Source of the DNA: Aquiflexum balticum DSM 16537
Lineage (GTDB): Bacteria > Bacteroidota > Bacteroidia > Cytophagales > Cyclobacteriaceae
Reading direction: 5' to 3'
DNA: 64,000 nt
NCBI RefSeq assembly: GCF_900176595.1
Contig: NZ_LT838813.1
Coordinates: 2,560,001-2,624,000 of the forward strand
Part shown: positions 26,231-35,888 of the stretch, in pieces
Numbering within the stretch: the stretch's first letter is position 1
Layout: each line of letters begins with the position of its first letter
Program-made: the position numbers and the translations under genes
The notes under the pieces: model-generated
Told to the model about the DNA's origin: nothing
What the model saw: only the letters and a program-made list of their open reading frames with translations
Databases searched by the model: none

Positions 26231-27376
26231 CTACAATAATCCAGTCCCATTTTCCAGACTGACTTCGTAAAACTTCGGCTTCGCTCCGAATTTTAGTTCA
26301 AAATCCCTGGAAATCATTTTTTGTAATTTTTCCAGATTACTTTTTTCTACAATATTGATGGTGCAGCCTCCAAAGCCACCTCCCATCATTCTGCTTCCCA
26401 AAACAAAATCAAGGTTTTTGGTATAATCAACCAGATAATCAAGTTCTTCGCAGGAGACCTCATACAGTTCAGACAAACCTGCATGGGATGCGTACATTAT
26501 TTTTCCAAAACCGGATAAATCAGAATTATCCAAAGAATCGGATGCTTTTATAACTCTTTCGTTTTCTTCAATGACATATTTGCATCGATTAAATACCGGA
26601 TCACTTATTTGATCTCGAATGCCTGCCAATATTTCCAAATCCATGTCTCTAAGGGATTTGATTTCAGGATGAAGTTTTTGGGCAGCGGTTACACCAGTTT
26701 GGCATTCTTCCCTTCTTTTGTTATAGGCGGAATCTGCTAAGGAATGTTTCACACAAGTGTCGATCAATAAAATGCAATGGTCAGGAAGGTGAAGGGGAAA
26801 ATGCTGGAATTCCAGTGACCTACAATCCAACCGGATGACATGTTCTTTTTTTCCCATTACTGAGGCAAATTGGTCCATGATGCCGCATTGTACTCCGGCA
26901 AAAACATGTTCTGCTTTTTGAGAATAATGAATCAAAGAGCGTTGGGGTATTTTGAAATCAAACAATTCACTCAAGGCAAAACCAACAGCTGCTTCCAATG
27001 CGGCAGAAGAGGATAGACCAGCCCCGACAGGGATATCTCCGCCAAAAACCATATCAAATCCTTGGACTTCGTATCCCGCTTGTTGCAATTGGGCTGCTAC
27101 ACCCATTACGTAAGTGGCCCAATGTCCTTTTTTAGGACCAAAGGAATCGAGATCAAAAGCAAATTCCTCATCGAAATCCATGGAATAAATTCGCCCTTGA
27201 CGGCTTTGGTTTGCAGCGATGGCCACAATCATTTTCTTGTCGATAGCAGCCGGCATCACAAATCCCTCATTGTAATCGGTGTGTTCTCCGATAAGATTTA
27301 TCCTTCCAGGGGAAAAGACCAATAAAGGCTCTTTAGAAAATAACTTTTTAAATACGGACTCAATAGGTTTCTTCAT
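26231..27376 (-). CDS. galK: Galactokinase
   Basis: GalK phosphorylates alpha-D-galactose to galactose 1-phosphate with ATP, the entry step of the Leloir pathway. Three GHMP kinase motifs are present: PGRINLIGEHTDYNEGFVMP, the phosphate loop VGAGLSSSAALEAA, and the C-terminal GGGFGGCTINIV. I chose the start at MKKPIESVFKKLF, giving 381 residues. A longer frame would add 20 residues of poor similarity. It lies last in the leftward PUL gene row, after a frameshifted gene, so galactose is a likely end product of that locus. Confidence 0.96.
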   Translation of the reverse strand: MKKPIESVFKKLFSKEPLLVFSPGRINLIGEHTDYNEGFVMPAAIDKKMIVAIAANQSRQGRIYSMDFDEEFAFDLDSFGPKKGHWATYVMGVAAQLQQAGYEVQGFDMVFGGDIPVGAGLSSSAALEAAVGFALSELFDFKIPQRSLIHYSQKAEHVFAGVQCGIMDQFASVMGKKEHVIRLDCRSLEFQHFPLHLPDHCILLIDTCVKHSLADSAYNKRREECQTGVTAAQKLHPEIKSLRDMDLEILAGIRDQISDPVFNRCKYVIEENERVIKASDSLDNSDLSGFGKIMYASHAGLSELYEVSCEELDYLVDYTKNLDFVLGSRMMGGGFGGCTINIVEKSNLEKLQKMISRDFELKFGAKPKFYEVSLENGTGLL

Positions 27377-27439
27377 AGGCGATGCAATAAAACAAATAGA
27401 TTTATTGAAAAAAAATATCTCACCCGGCAATTTCAACTG

Positions 27440-27824
27440 CTAATCCATTCTTAAGTAAGTTGCATCTTTTTGAAAATATCCCAGACCATATGACACCTTA
27501 ATTGTTTCTCCTTTTTTCCATTTGATGGTCTCATTACCTGATGTTATTCCGGATTTTGTAATGCTGAGCTTTCCAACGAAAGTATCCGAGTAGGCAGACT
27601 CCTCACTTAGCGTGACTGAGAAACTTTGTCCTTGCTCATTTTGAACCCTTACAGAAACGCTTTCCATTGTATTAGGATCAAAATTTAAAGGTGCGACCAA
27701 TCGAATTTCAAGTTTATTTTTGGATGCTGCTGATACTTCTAAATTAGTATAATGATTAGCCGAGTAGGCCATACTCACATTAAAAGCAGTATTGAATTGA
27801 ACCCAACCTTCTGTCCAACCTAAA
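27440..27824 (-). pseudogene. C-terminal piece of the discoidin/GH9-like protein, split off by a frameshift
   Basis: This open frame of about 113 residues has only a GTG as a possible start and reads in the -1 frame relative to the gene just upstream. Continuing the frame backwards gives LGWTEGWVQFNTAFN before the GTG, which is the natural extension of the upstream protein. A beta-sandwich tail follows (ESVSVRVQNEQGQSFSV; TIKWKKGETIKVSYGLGYF). It is therefore the 3' end of one gene, not an independent gene. Adding one T in the TTT run near 27823 would restore a single frame. Confidence 0.8.
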
Positions 27825-29757
27825 TTTCCACTTCAGGATTATTGGGATAATGGAATGATTTTGGCGAACCATCAAATACAAATCTCACCTCCTCAAGCAA
27901 GCCATATCCACCTAGGTGGGCACTGTACCATCCCAAATCCACGCCTTCAATTTCTTCAGGACCTTTGTGGGAAAAATGTCTTCCTACAGGATTTCTTCCA
28001 AAAGCATTGTCGAAATGAGACCATGCCAATACCTCCAACCTTTCCAATAAGCTTTTATCTTCAATTATGGACATGGCAGCAAATAATGCGGCAGGAAATC
28101 CCAAGACATTTCCTGTTTCATTCCAGCTTGGTGGTACCCAATCTCCATCGTCGGAATATTTTCTGAAATCCCAATAATTGTCTGATCTAGAAACAACTAC
28201 TTTGGCCCATTCTGTCACCTTTTCTTTCAAACCTTGCGGAGCTCTGTCCGGAAACTTATTTTGAAAATAAGCAAATGCCCTCATGGTCATGTGTTCGGAC
28301 ATTCTTTGGCCTTTAGTCACGATTGGATCTTTCCAGTCCAGGTTTTGAATCATCCATTCCATTTGCCTGTATGCTGCCTCAAAGTACTTCTCAGCATCTT
28401 TTTCTCCTCTTTTTTTTGTGACCTCATACATCATCAAATTTGGAATTACTGAATATCCTGGAGGCATCTCTCCTTTGGTAGTCCCCAATTGGGTTTTTAG
28501 AGCCAATAAATTATGCTCAGGACTGAGGTCATATTGTGAAGTTGAACTGGGTTTGACAGTGGCTTTCTCCCATTTCTCAATAAGATATTGATACACAATA
28601 TCGAAATTTTGTTGTGGCAACCATTTTTCCAAATAAGGCCATGCATATAGAAAATGAGCAAGCTCAGCTTTTTGCATCTCATGTTCCAATCCTTGGGAGA
28701 TTTTCACATCAGCATCCCAGTGAATGAGTTTGATGATATCCGGTGCATCTTCCTTGTAAGGTTGCAAAGCTCCCCAAAGTCCATTGTATTCATTTGGAAA
28801 AGAGGAGTTGGGAACATAAGTGACCGTTTTCTCCATTCGTTCAAAAGCTTCAGGATTGGAAAGGTACAGCGCCACCATTCCTTGCAAGGCCCAATTGAAA
28901 AAATCACCATCCCGCCATTCAAATGACAAAGGTCTGATCAAATCGGTGGTGCCAACATAATGCCGGGCTCCGATCATAAAATCGACCATGTTGCGGTAAG
29001 TTACCCGCTCCAACCAATAGGGTCCAATTCGAAAAGGAAATGATTCTTCTTGACCAGATATGATGATAAATTCTTCAGAAGAAGTTGGATTGAATTCGGA
29101 GAAATCTCCCTTCCCTTTTTCGATGATCCCTGTGTGCAGTACTTTTCGATCTTTTGTTTGAATGATTTCAAATGGGGATTTATCTGCAAGGTTTGGAGCA
29201 GAAAAGCGCTTGGGACGGCCCAGGTTATAGCCACTTTGGTTGACAAGGATTTTCTTTACAGCGGTGGCAGTAGAATCCACATAATGTTGTCCATAGACTG
29301 CGAATTCAGAGATGGTCACAGGGGAATCTCCTGGTATCCACAGCCTGATCCGATCAGTAAGGATAGGCTGGTCAAAGGTTACTTCTACTTGATGGGATGT
29401 ACTGGAAACAACTTCTTTGACATTCCTCCAAGAGCCGTTGAGAATTGTCTGAATTTTGAAATCTGAAATTACTGTAGCCTCTTCCGGTATTTGAATACTT
29501 AGTTCGCTGATCTCAGTGGCACCTGGAAGCTTGAGCATTAGCCACGACTCTTTATTATCTGGAGTATTTTTCCACGAACTTTCCAGTCCAGGTTTTCCAT
29601 CGATGGCCTTAGATGGTTCAAATCCTGGCTGAGAAGAACTGGCTGTGGCCGTACCCGTCATTGACAAGTTGTTTTTTTGCTGGCCTAAAGTGAGCTGAAT
29701 GTAACAGCCGTAGACAAGGCAGAGAAGCAATAGTGCTTTAATTTTAGATTTTTTCAT
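27820..29757 (-). CDS. Discoidin-domain protein with GH9-like catalytic region, 3'-truncated by frameshift
   Basis: From the chosen start (MKKSKIKALLLLCLVYG, a good signal peptide) the protein is about 645 residues. Order of domains: F5/8 type C (CBM32-like) module about residues 30-160; a CelD N-terminal-like Ig segment beginning VKKILVNQSGYN; then an all-alpha region with a GH9-like alpha/alpha toroid look (RNMVDFMIGARHYVG, WGALQPYK, AWSHFDNAFGRNPVG). No catalytic residues are assigned. The stop follows NPEVEI; the rest of the protein continues in the next frame. Secreted carbohydrate-active role in the PUL is inferred. A real mutation or a base-calling error could explain the break. Confidence 0.75.
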   Translation of the reverse strand: MKKSKIKALLLLCLVYGCYIQLTLGQQKNNLSMTGTATASSSQPGFEPSKAIDGKPGLESSWKNTPDNKESWLMLKLPGATEISELSIQIPEEATVISDFKIQTILNGSWRNVKEVVSSTSHQVEVTFDQPILTDRIRLWIPGDSPVTISEFAVYGQHYVDSTATAVKKILVNQSGYNLGRPKRFSAPNLADKSPFEIIQTKDRKVLHTGIIEKGKGDFSEFNPTSSEEFIIISGQEESFPFRIGPYWLERVTYRNMVDFMIGARHYVGTTDLIRPLSFEWRDGDFFNWALQGMVALYLSNPEAFERMEKTVTYVPNSSFPNEYNGLWGALQPYKEDAPDIIKLIHWDADVKISQGLEHEMQKAELAHFLYAWPYLEKWLPQQNFDIVYQYLIEKWEKATVKPSSTSQYDLSPEHNLLALKTQLGTTKGEMPPGYSVIPNLMMYEVTKKRGEKDAEKYFEAAYRQMEWMIQNLDWKDPIVTKGQRMSEHMTMRAFAYFQNKFPDRAPQGLKEKVTEWAKVVVSRSDNYWDFRKYSDDGDWVPPSWNETGNVLGFPAALFAAMSIIEDKSLLERLEVLAWSHFDNAFGRNPVGRHFSHKGPEEIEGVDLGWYSAHLGGYGLLEEVRFVFDGSPKSFHYPNNPEVEI

Positions 29758-29857
29758 ATTAGGTTTTAAATTTTTCATGTGCCAGATTTTCAAAGCAGCC
29801 ACATAGTTTAATCCGATCTACTTCACTTTCTGATTTTTTAGCTGTCAGCAGCTATAT

Positions 29858-32398
29858 TTAGAAATTCCTTTCTTTTCCCAACATCGCTTCGTAAAACTTC
29901 TTGGGCGATTGATTTGGACTACCTTCAAAGTGTGTTTTTTGAGATATTCCTTCCTTACCCTTGGGGATGATCAGATAAGTATATCCAGGTATGGTTTTAA
30001 ATTCAACAATATTCTTAGCATCTGTTTTATAGTTGATTTTCTTTCCCTTTTCGCTCATGCTCAAAACCGTCACATCTGAACCTGACCAGGGATTGACGAT
30101 CCTGCATATATTTCCTTTTTGGCTTTCTATGTAAATTCCGGGGATAGCACCGTCTTTTCCGATTTCGGATGAGACGACAAAAGCTCCTCTGGCAAGTAAG
30201 GTAAAGCTAGTAGCCCAGTTGTCGGGTAGTGCCGGGAAAACCCTGATTTTGCCTTCGTTGCTTTGTAGTAGCATTTCATTTATTGCAGCGCCATAGATAC
30301 TATGGGGTTCCAGGCCAGCTTGAATAAATGGTTTGGCTGGTAGCTTATTTGGGTAGTGTGCCCGCTCATCGTAGATGTAGTCTCGCTGTGCTGTGATATC
30401 CGGTTTGGACAGAGAATCCATGTAAATGGACAGGTTATACCAATGATCTATGTTGTAAAATAAACCCTGCGGAAAGTGCTGCAATCGCCGAATTCCATTG
30501 TGCATCATCGATAACACCTCATTGCCCATACCGAGTCTGGCTGCTACAATGGGCTCTGGTGAAATGGCATTGACATCTGGTGAGCGATCACGTATCATAT
30601 TGACCATAGCGTAATACTCCCTGGTATTGGCGGAATCAATTCCCAAAAGGTTTGCAGGAAAAACGGCGGAGGTACTAGCGCTCATATGGCTTAACCAACG
30701 GCCTCTTTCTTCAATTTTTGGAAAAATTGTTCCGTCAGGATACCATGCATGAGAAATGATCTCACCTGCCTCAGGGACTGTTTGATAGGGAATTGGCCAG
30801 ATATTGTCCACAATATGTTGCCATTCTTCAATTTTGTTTTTATCCACCTTTAACATTCGGGCGGCATGGATGCAATTAGTAAAATTTGAAATGATTACGT
30901 TCCTGTCTGTGATGGGATTGCGAAGAAAATTGGAACGCGGATTTTCATATGGCTGTGAAGGAAAAATAAAATATTCATTTTTGAGACTGTCCCATTGAAG
31001 TTTCTGCACATAAAACTCTGCCGCCTTTTTCATGAATGGATAAGCCTTTTCAGCAAGAAAATCCTTGTCTTCGGTAAATTGGTAATATTCCCAAAACAAA
31101 CCTGCTATCTGACTGGCAGGGGTGAAATTATTGAGCATGTCCTCACGTCCCCAGAAAGTCATACTTCCAAAAAAGTCATGTGCTTCCGCCCACAGAATGG
31201 CATTATCGGCACCTCGCAGTTTAGCATGCTCCTCTGCCTTGGGTATCAGATTGAAATAGGTATTCAGGTAAGGAATCATCAGCTCACAGTCATTTTGGGC
31301 GCAAAGTCCCCAGTATTGCTGTTGCGTGTTCCAGTGGTGTGGAGTTACCCAATTGCGTACATCGTGGTTCCATGTCCACAGTCCCCCATTGAATACCACA
31401 GGGAATTTACCCCTTGAGGAACTTGCCATCAGATAGCGGCGTAAGTAATAAATATTCTCAATATAATCGTCTTCAAGGTGTACAAATGATTTCGCCCAGA
31501 AATCCTCCCACCATTGTTGATGGATTTCTTTTTCGCGCTGAACGGTCTCTTTTTCAAAGTCATCTAGCAACTCAATGGCAGATTTGCTCGGATGCTCAGA
31601 TTCGTTGGAGGTCACCATCGAGACTATCACCGTGATCTCCCGGTCAGAACTCCGACCGGCTGATTTTGATTCAAGTCGGTTTTTGCTGATCACTTCGGGG
31701 ACGGTTTCTTCTCCCAATATTCTGCAGGCCACTGAGAACTGAAGCCCTTCAAACGAATCCTCCAAAATCAGGTCATTCCCTTCGATCTTTACCTGGGTAT
31801 TTCCCAATCCACTTTTGGTTTCTTTGGAAAAATAGCCGTACCAGCCGGGAAATGCACGGCTACCCCAACGCTCGAGTGAAACCTTGATTTTTGTACCATC
31901 TGTCAGAGGATCAGAACTTTTTGACTTTATCTGAAAAGACCATACGTTCTTTTCCGGTGCGACCCATGAACTGACACTGTTTTCCATAAAAGGAGTTTTA
32001 GCCTTTAGCGTTACTTCTGCATTTTGAATAGATAGCCTTCCGTCAAACTCATCAAGATAAATCCAATCAAACCCCGGTGCACCAAAATCGATACTCAGCC
32101 TCGCACCTCCCCGAAGGGTAGCCCGGGATTCCTCATGAGACTGATCAAACAGATCATTCTTATTAATCTGTACCTCAACCCCATTATCTGTGTTCCAGAT
32201 CATTCCGCCCATATCCCCATTCCCAAGTGGAAATCCTTCAAAACCTTCATAAGCAGGAGTCTGATACAGAATGTCGTGCTTGGAAAGATAATTGGACTCC
32301 ACTTTAAAAAGAGGGTTTTGCCCATACAACACACTGGTTGTTCCCAATGAAAACAAGCCTAAGCAAACTGTGTAAATCGCGTATTTTATCTTTTGCAT
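29858..32398 (-). CDS. GH95-like glycoside hydrolase (six-hairpin superfamily)
   Basis: An 846-residue exported protein with a signal peptide of about 26 residues. The N-terminal beta-sandwich holds GFEGFPLGNGDMGGMIWNTD and ATLRGGARLSIDFGAPGFDW, as in GH95 and related enzymes. The middle is an alpha/alpha-barrel with HHWNTQQQYWGL and WAEAHDFFG. The tail NEMLLQSNEGKIRVFPALPD is the classical GH95-type end. GH95 enzymes cleave alpha-L-fucose or alpha-galactose linkages. The specificity here cannot be stated. It begins 3 nt after the DUF5703 gene and forms part of the PUL operon. Confidence 0.82.
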   Translation of the reverse strand: MQKIKYAIYTVCLGLFSLGTTSVLYGQNPLFKVESNYLSKHDILYQTPAYEGFEGFPLGNGDMGGMIWNTDNGVEVQINKNDLFDQSHEESRATLRGGARLSIDFGAPGFDWIYLDEFDGRLSIQNAEVTLKAKTPFMENSVSSWVAPEKNVWSFQIKSKSSDPLTDGTKIKVSLERWGSRAFPGWYGYFSKETKSGLGNTQVKIEGNDLILEDSFEGLQFSVACRILGEETVPEVISKNRLESKSAGRSSDREITVIVSMVTSNESEHPSKSAIELLDDFEKETVQREKEIHQQWWEDFWAKSFVHLEDDYIENIYYLRRYLMASSSRGKFPVVFNGGLWTWNHDVRNWVTPHHWNTQQQYWGLCAQNDCELMIPYLNTYFNLIPKAEEHAKLRGADNAILWAEAHDFFGSMTFWGREDMLNNFTPASQIAGLFWEYYQFTEDKDFLAEKAYPFMKKAAEFYVQKLQWDSLKNEYFIFPSQPYENPRSNFLRNPITDRNVIISNFTNCIHAARMLKVDKNKIEEWQHIVDNIWPIPYQTVPEAGEIISHAWYPDGTIFPKIEERGRWLSHMSASTSAVFPANLLGIDSANTREYYAMVNMIRDRSPDVNAISPEPIVAARLGMGNEVLSMMHNGIRRLQHFPQGLFYNIDHWYNLSIYMDSLSKPDITAQRDYIYDERAHYPNKLPAKPFIQAGLEPHSIYGAAINEMLLQSNEGKIRVFPALPDNWATSFTLLARGAFVVSSEIGKDGAIPGIYIESQKGNICRIVNPWSGSDVTVLSMSEKGKKINYKTDAKNIVEFKTIPGYTYLIIPKGKEGISQKTHFEGSPNQSPKKFYEAMLGKERNF

Positions 32399-32401
32399 TT
32401 T

Positions 32402-34744
32402 TTAATTTGTTGAGTCAAGCATGATTTCCAAATCCCTTCGCCGAGATTCAGGGGAGACTTTGATATTCATTACTTTTCCGTCTTTCAGGACACCTTCAAT
32501 AGTCGTATTGTATGGAGCATGTAGCTTAAAAGAAACATCCCAATCTTTTGGCCAGGCAGGAAAGAGGTAGATTTTGTTGTCCACTGTCTGCATCAGCATT
32601 TCCTGCAATCCTATCATACCGCTTCCTCCCCAGTTGTGGTCAGGAACCCAATCGTGTCCGGGACCCCAAAAGGTCGGGAATCGGCGCTCGGCATCCTGTA
32701 GTTTTTGGATAGTTACTGCTGCGGCTTCCTCAGTCAGGCCCAAGCGTGCGCAAAAAATTGCGTCCTGATGCCAGCTGACGTAGTTTTTTTGAATAGGTAA
32801 ATCGGTTCCGTATTTCCAGGTATTGATAGCAATATCCAAGTCGGGTCGACCTATGCCGTACATACCCCAAGGATAGACAGGGTATAGTTGGGGGATCTCC
32901 TGATTGTTTATTCTCCCCCAAGTCCATGCGGGAGATATGGTTTTGTACCCTTCTTTTTCCCGGAAGGCAATGGGTGGGATCCGACTTAAAACCTCCTTCC
33001 AGTGGTTTCTTTTTTCTTCCGTGAGGTAAGACTCCGGTAATTCCAACAGCCGGGTGAGAATTGTTTTCAGAGCTGCAATGGTAGAAGATGAATTGTAGGC
33101 CATTTTGTAAGTCTCAGCTCCTGAACCCGGAAAGAGAATAAGATGCCCCTCTCCGTCAAAAGTAGAGCGGCTTCTTGAGTTTGCCTGAAATTGATAATGC
33201 TCATAAAAAAAGGTCAATCCACTTTCAATAAAGGGGATATACTTCGATATGTCTTCCCCATTAAATCTTTCTAAATCGAGCATCATTAAGGCGAATTCAA
33301 ACTGAGTATCCCATTGATATTCTAGCCAGTAATTGTATTCTATTCCTTTTGGAAAATTCTCGGGTCTATTCCAACTATATGAAGTGGCCAAAGGCAAGCC
33401 AAATTGTTCCAATTGCTCTGTAAATGAGGCGCCTTTGTGACCCCAGTAAAATTCAGTCCGGATTTCAGCATTGGGTAAGGCGCGCAGGTAGAAATCAAGT
33501 TGCGAAGGCAGCATATCAAAATCCCCGCTTTTGAACATGGGGAAATAAACCAGTCGCTGATTTTGGGAAGTGTGCGTGCCACCACCCCAATTGCGGTGGT
33601 CAGGAGTAAAAGGCAGATTTTGATCTACATAACCGGGATCAAAAGTAAAAAGCCCTCCATTGAATTTAGTCGGATAGTTCCCGTAGGCATTGCAACCCAA
33701 TTGGTAGCGGAAAAGCTGATAGTTGCGTCCTACCTGCCATTCCGGAGATTTGGGATCAGCTTTACCTGGATTGATGACTATATAACTCCGGTTCCAGAAA
33801 TCCGCCCACCAGGATAGGGTCTTTTGAGCCGCTGTTTTTTGGGCGGAAATAGCTTCTTTTTCAATGGCAGCCAATCCCTTTTTCCATTCGTTCACCGAAG
33901 GAGATTCGTCAATGTGTAAGAAAACCTTCAAATGGGTTTTCCGGACAGGTTTTACACTTTGAAGCTTCCATCCCTTAAATGGGGTATCAGCATATTTCCC
34001 CGAGGTAGTACCCGCAGGTTTCATTTGCTCTCCGTACATCATTCCGCCAAACGTCAGGTTTTTCAATGGATTCCAAAGCTGATTTTTCACTGGATTCAAA
34101 CCTTGCTGCGTCACGGTAATATCAAATAAGGACTCGTTCCGGTTTCGGTGGTAAAAAAGAACCTTTTCACCTTCAAATTGAATGGAATCAGCCCGGACAA
34201 TGGCATTTATCGGAGCATCTCTAAACCCAAGACTTGCCCATGTCTGAGCCGGTTTGGTCCATTCCAGATCAGCAAATCTCCAGCTTTCGTAGGTAGCTTC
34301 TACGGTTACAGGACTCGAACTTTCAGTTTCCACATGAACTACGGGACGAAAAACATCGACCCAGATTTTCACCAACGAGTTTCGTCCTTCTTTCTTTCCT
34401 GTAATTTCAACATATCCTTCCGCTAGTTTTAGTTCCTGTCTGAATTCTCCATTTTCAAACGGGTTGGGAGTTAATTTTACCCTTACTCGCCCAAACTTTG
34501 GGAAGATATTATTTTCGTCAAAAGCACCGGCCCGGGACATATAAAAAAGAATTTCGCCATTTTCAACCCATACATTCAGTCCAATATCTCCTCCTCCACA
34601 AGGCATGGATTCTGAAGCGTTTTTACTTGGGGAAGTCCAGACGACATGATAGGGATTCAGGTCCACTTGCTGCCCAAGAGCAACTCCTGCCTGAGAAATC
34701 CAAAACAACAGAAAGAAGCACAGGCGATGAGTTAAATGGTTCAT
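32402..34744 (-). CDS. DUF5703 domain protein, putative glycoside hydrolase
   Basis: A 780-residue exported protein with a signal peptide ending near VALGQ. The N-terminal domain is DUF5703-like: YHVVWTSPSKNASESMPCGG and IGLNVWVENGEILFYMSRAG. The C-terminal half is an alpha/alpha-barrel resembling clan GH-L enzymes, ending in QEMLMQTVDNKIYLFPAWPK, parallel to the tail of the GH95-like neighbour. No activity is established for the family as far as I know. Its place between GH95-like and propeller genes in the same operon argues for a glycan-cleaving role. Confidence 0.8.
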   Translation of the reverse strand: MNHLTHRLCFFLLFWISQAGVALGQQVDLNPYHVVWTSPSKNASESMPCGGGDIGLNVWVENGEILFYMSRAGAFDENNIFPKFGRVRVKLTPNPFENGEFRQELKLAEGYVEITGKKEGRNSLVKIWVDVFRPVVHVETESSSPVTVEATYESWRFADLEWTKPAQTWASLGFRDAPINAIVRADSIQFEGEKVLFYHRNRNESLFDITVTQQGLNPVKNQLWNPLKNLTFGGMMYGEQMKPAGTTSGKYADTPFKGWKLQSVKPVRKTHLKVFLHIDESPSVNEWKKGLAAIEKEAISAQKTAAQKTLSWWADFWNRSYIVINPGKADPKSPEWQVGRNYQLFRYQLGCNAYGNYPTKFNGGLFTFDPGYVDQNLPFTPDHRNWGGGTHTSQNQRLVYFPMFKSGDFDMLPSQLDFYLRALPNAEIRTEFYWGHKGASFTEQLEQFGLPLATSYSWNRPENFPKGIEYNYWLEYQWDTQFEFALMMLDLERFNGEDISKYIPFIESGLTFFYEHYQFQANSRSRSTFDGEGHLILFPGSGAETYKMAYNSSSTIAALKTILTRLLELPESYLTEEKRNHWKEVLSRIPPIAFREKEGYKTISPAWTWGRINNQEIPQLYPVYPWGMYGIGRPDLDIAINTWKYGTDLPIQKNYVSWHQDAIFCARLGLTEEAAAVTIQKLQDAERRFPTFWGPGHDWVPDHNWGGSGMIGLQEMLMQTVDNKIYLFPAWPKDWDVSFKLHAPYNTTIEGVLKDGKVMNIKVSPESRRRDLEIMLDSTN

Positions 34745-34781
34745 GTAAAGTTAGAATTTAAGTTTTTTTAGTTCTGAAAGA

Positions 34782-35867
34782 TCAATTTGGGACTTTTAAG
34801 GGCACAGCGACATTGAATGAAAGAGTTTGTGCTGTATCCGCCCGGGTCGCCCCATATAAATAGATCGGCAGGCCATTCTCCAGATAAAGACAGGGCCGTT
34901 CGAGTTTTGAAGCTGAGGGAATTCCTCCTTCCCAGAAGAAGGTACTTCCAATCACTTTGGGCTGCTTGGCAGGCTGCCAGTCCGTTCCGTTTTTAGATTC
35001 CATGAGTGCCCAAGCCCCCTCATCGCCTGTAAACTTACCGATAACATCCCTCACGATGGCTAGGTAATTCCCATCCTGAAACCAAATGAATGGGTCTTCG
35101 GCCACCATCCAGTCTTTGCCACCATCCTTGACTTCAAAGATGGGTTGATTGTGTTTTTTGAAAGGCCCAAATGGGGAATCGGCAAACGCCACCCCAAATC
35201 GTACCGCACCCCCACTGATCTTTTCGGTTTTGCCGACTTGCTTGTAGAGTAAAATTACCCTGCCTTGATCGTCAAATGTGGCTGCTGGATTGGAGACCAT
35301 GAGGGCATCATGGGCAGTAGAGTCTGAACTCACACTGAGTACTGGCTGGTCCATGCGTGTCCATTCTCCCGCGGGATCGTCTGCCACGGCTACGCCTATT
35401 CGCTGGGTATTTCGATACCTCCACCATGTATCGGTATAGGATTCGTGTTTGTCGATTGGAAGATCCCAGCCGGTACCTATGTAATAGAGGTAATACTTTC
35501 CCTTATGCTTGACGACAGCAGGATTGTGCGTGGCCGAACCGTCCCAAAAATCAGTGCCCCTAGCTTTCAAAGCGACCTTCAAATGTTTAAAAGGTCCTCC
35601 GGGATGATTGGAAACAGCCACAGCGACTTCCGAAGTGACTGGCCAAGATTCGAAACCATCAGCGAGAGGCCATCGGGAATAAAGCATGTAAAATTTACCA
35701 TCATCACCCTTGGTAACCGAACCACACCAGACAAAGTAGCCTGGATCTATAAATTTATTTTCCTGAGGTACAGGCATTACCCTGGAATTCAAATCCAAGG
35801 TTTGTCCAAAAGAAGTGTACTTTAGTAGGTTAAGAGATAGTATTAATAACAGAGTTTTCACTTTCAT
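34782..35867 (-). CDS. GH43/GH117-like five-bladed beta-propeller glycosidase
   Basis: A 361-residue exported protein (signal peptide about 1-21). It has the repeated sheet pattern of a five-bladed propeller: DDGKFYMLYSRWPL, ATHNPAVVKHKGKYYLYY, MVSNPAATFDDQGRVILLY, MVAEDPFIWFQDGNYLAIV. The WDGSATHNP and AEDPF acidic residues are candidates for the catalytic set. It resembles GH43/GH117 clan members, which include arabinosidases, galactosidases and anhydrogalactosidases. Specificity is unknown. The shortened gene next door is a clear paralogue. Confidence 0.8.
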   Translation of the reverse strand: MKVKTLLLILSLNLLKYTSFGQTLDLNSRVMPVPQENKFIDPGYFVWCGSVTKGDDGKFYMLYSRWPLADGFESWPVTSEVAVAVSNHPGGPFKHLKVALKARGTDFWDGSATHNPAVVKHKGKYYLYYIGTGWDLPIDKHESYTDTWWRYRNTQRIGVAVADDPAGEWTRMDQPVLSVSSDSTAHDALMVSNPAATFDDQGRVILLYKQVGKTEKISGGAVRFGVAFADSPFGPFKKHNQPIFEVKDGGKDWMVAEDPFIWFQDGNYLAIVRDVIGKFTGDEGAWALMESKNGTDWQPAKQPKVIGSTFFWEGGIPSASKLERPCLYLENGLPIYLYGATRADTAQTLSFNVAVPLKVPN

Positions 35868-35888
35868 AAGTAAAGCTTTATTTCCATT

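Noticed and set aside
27440-27778. Independent small gene starting at a GTG
   Set aside because: The frame continues upstream of the GTG into sequence that completes the neighbouring protein, so it is a frameshifted 3' part.
27820-27832. Programmed -1 frameshift at AAATTTA
   Set aside because: The heptamer is present, but its phase relative to the incoming frame is wrong for the standard X XXY YYZ slip, and no downstream pseudoknot is evident. A lost base in a T run is simpler.
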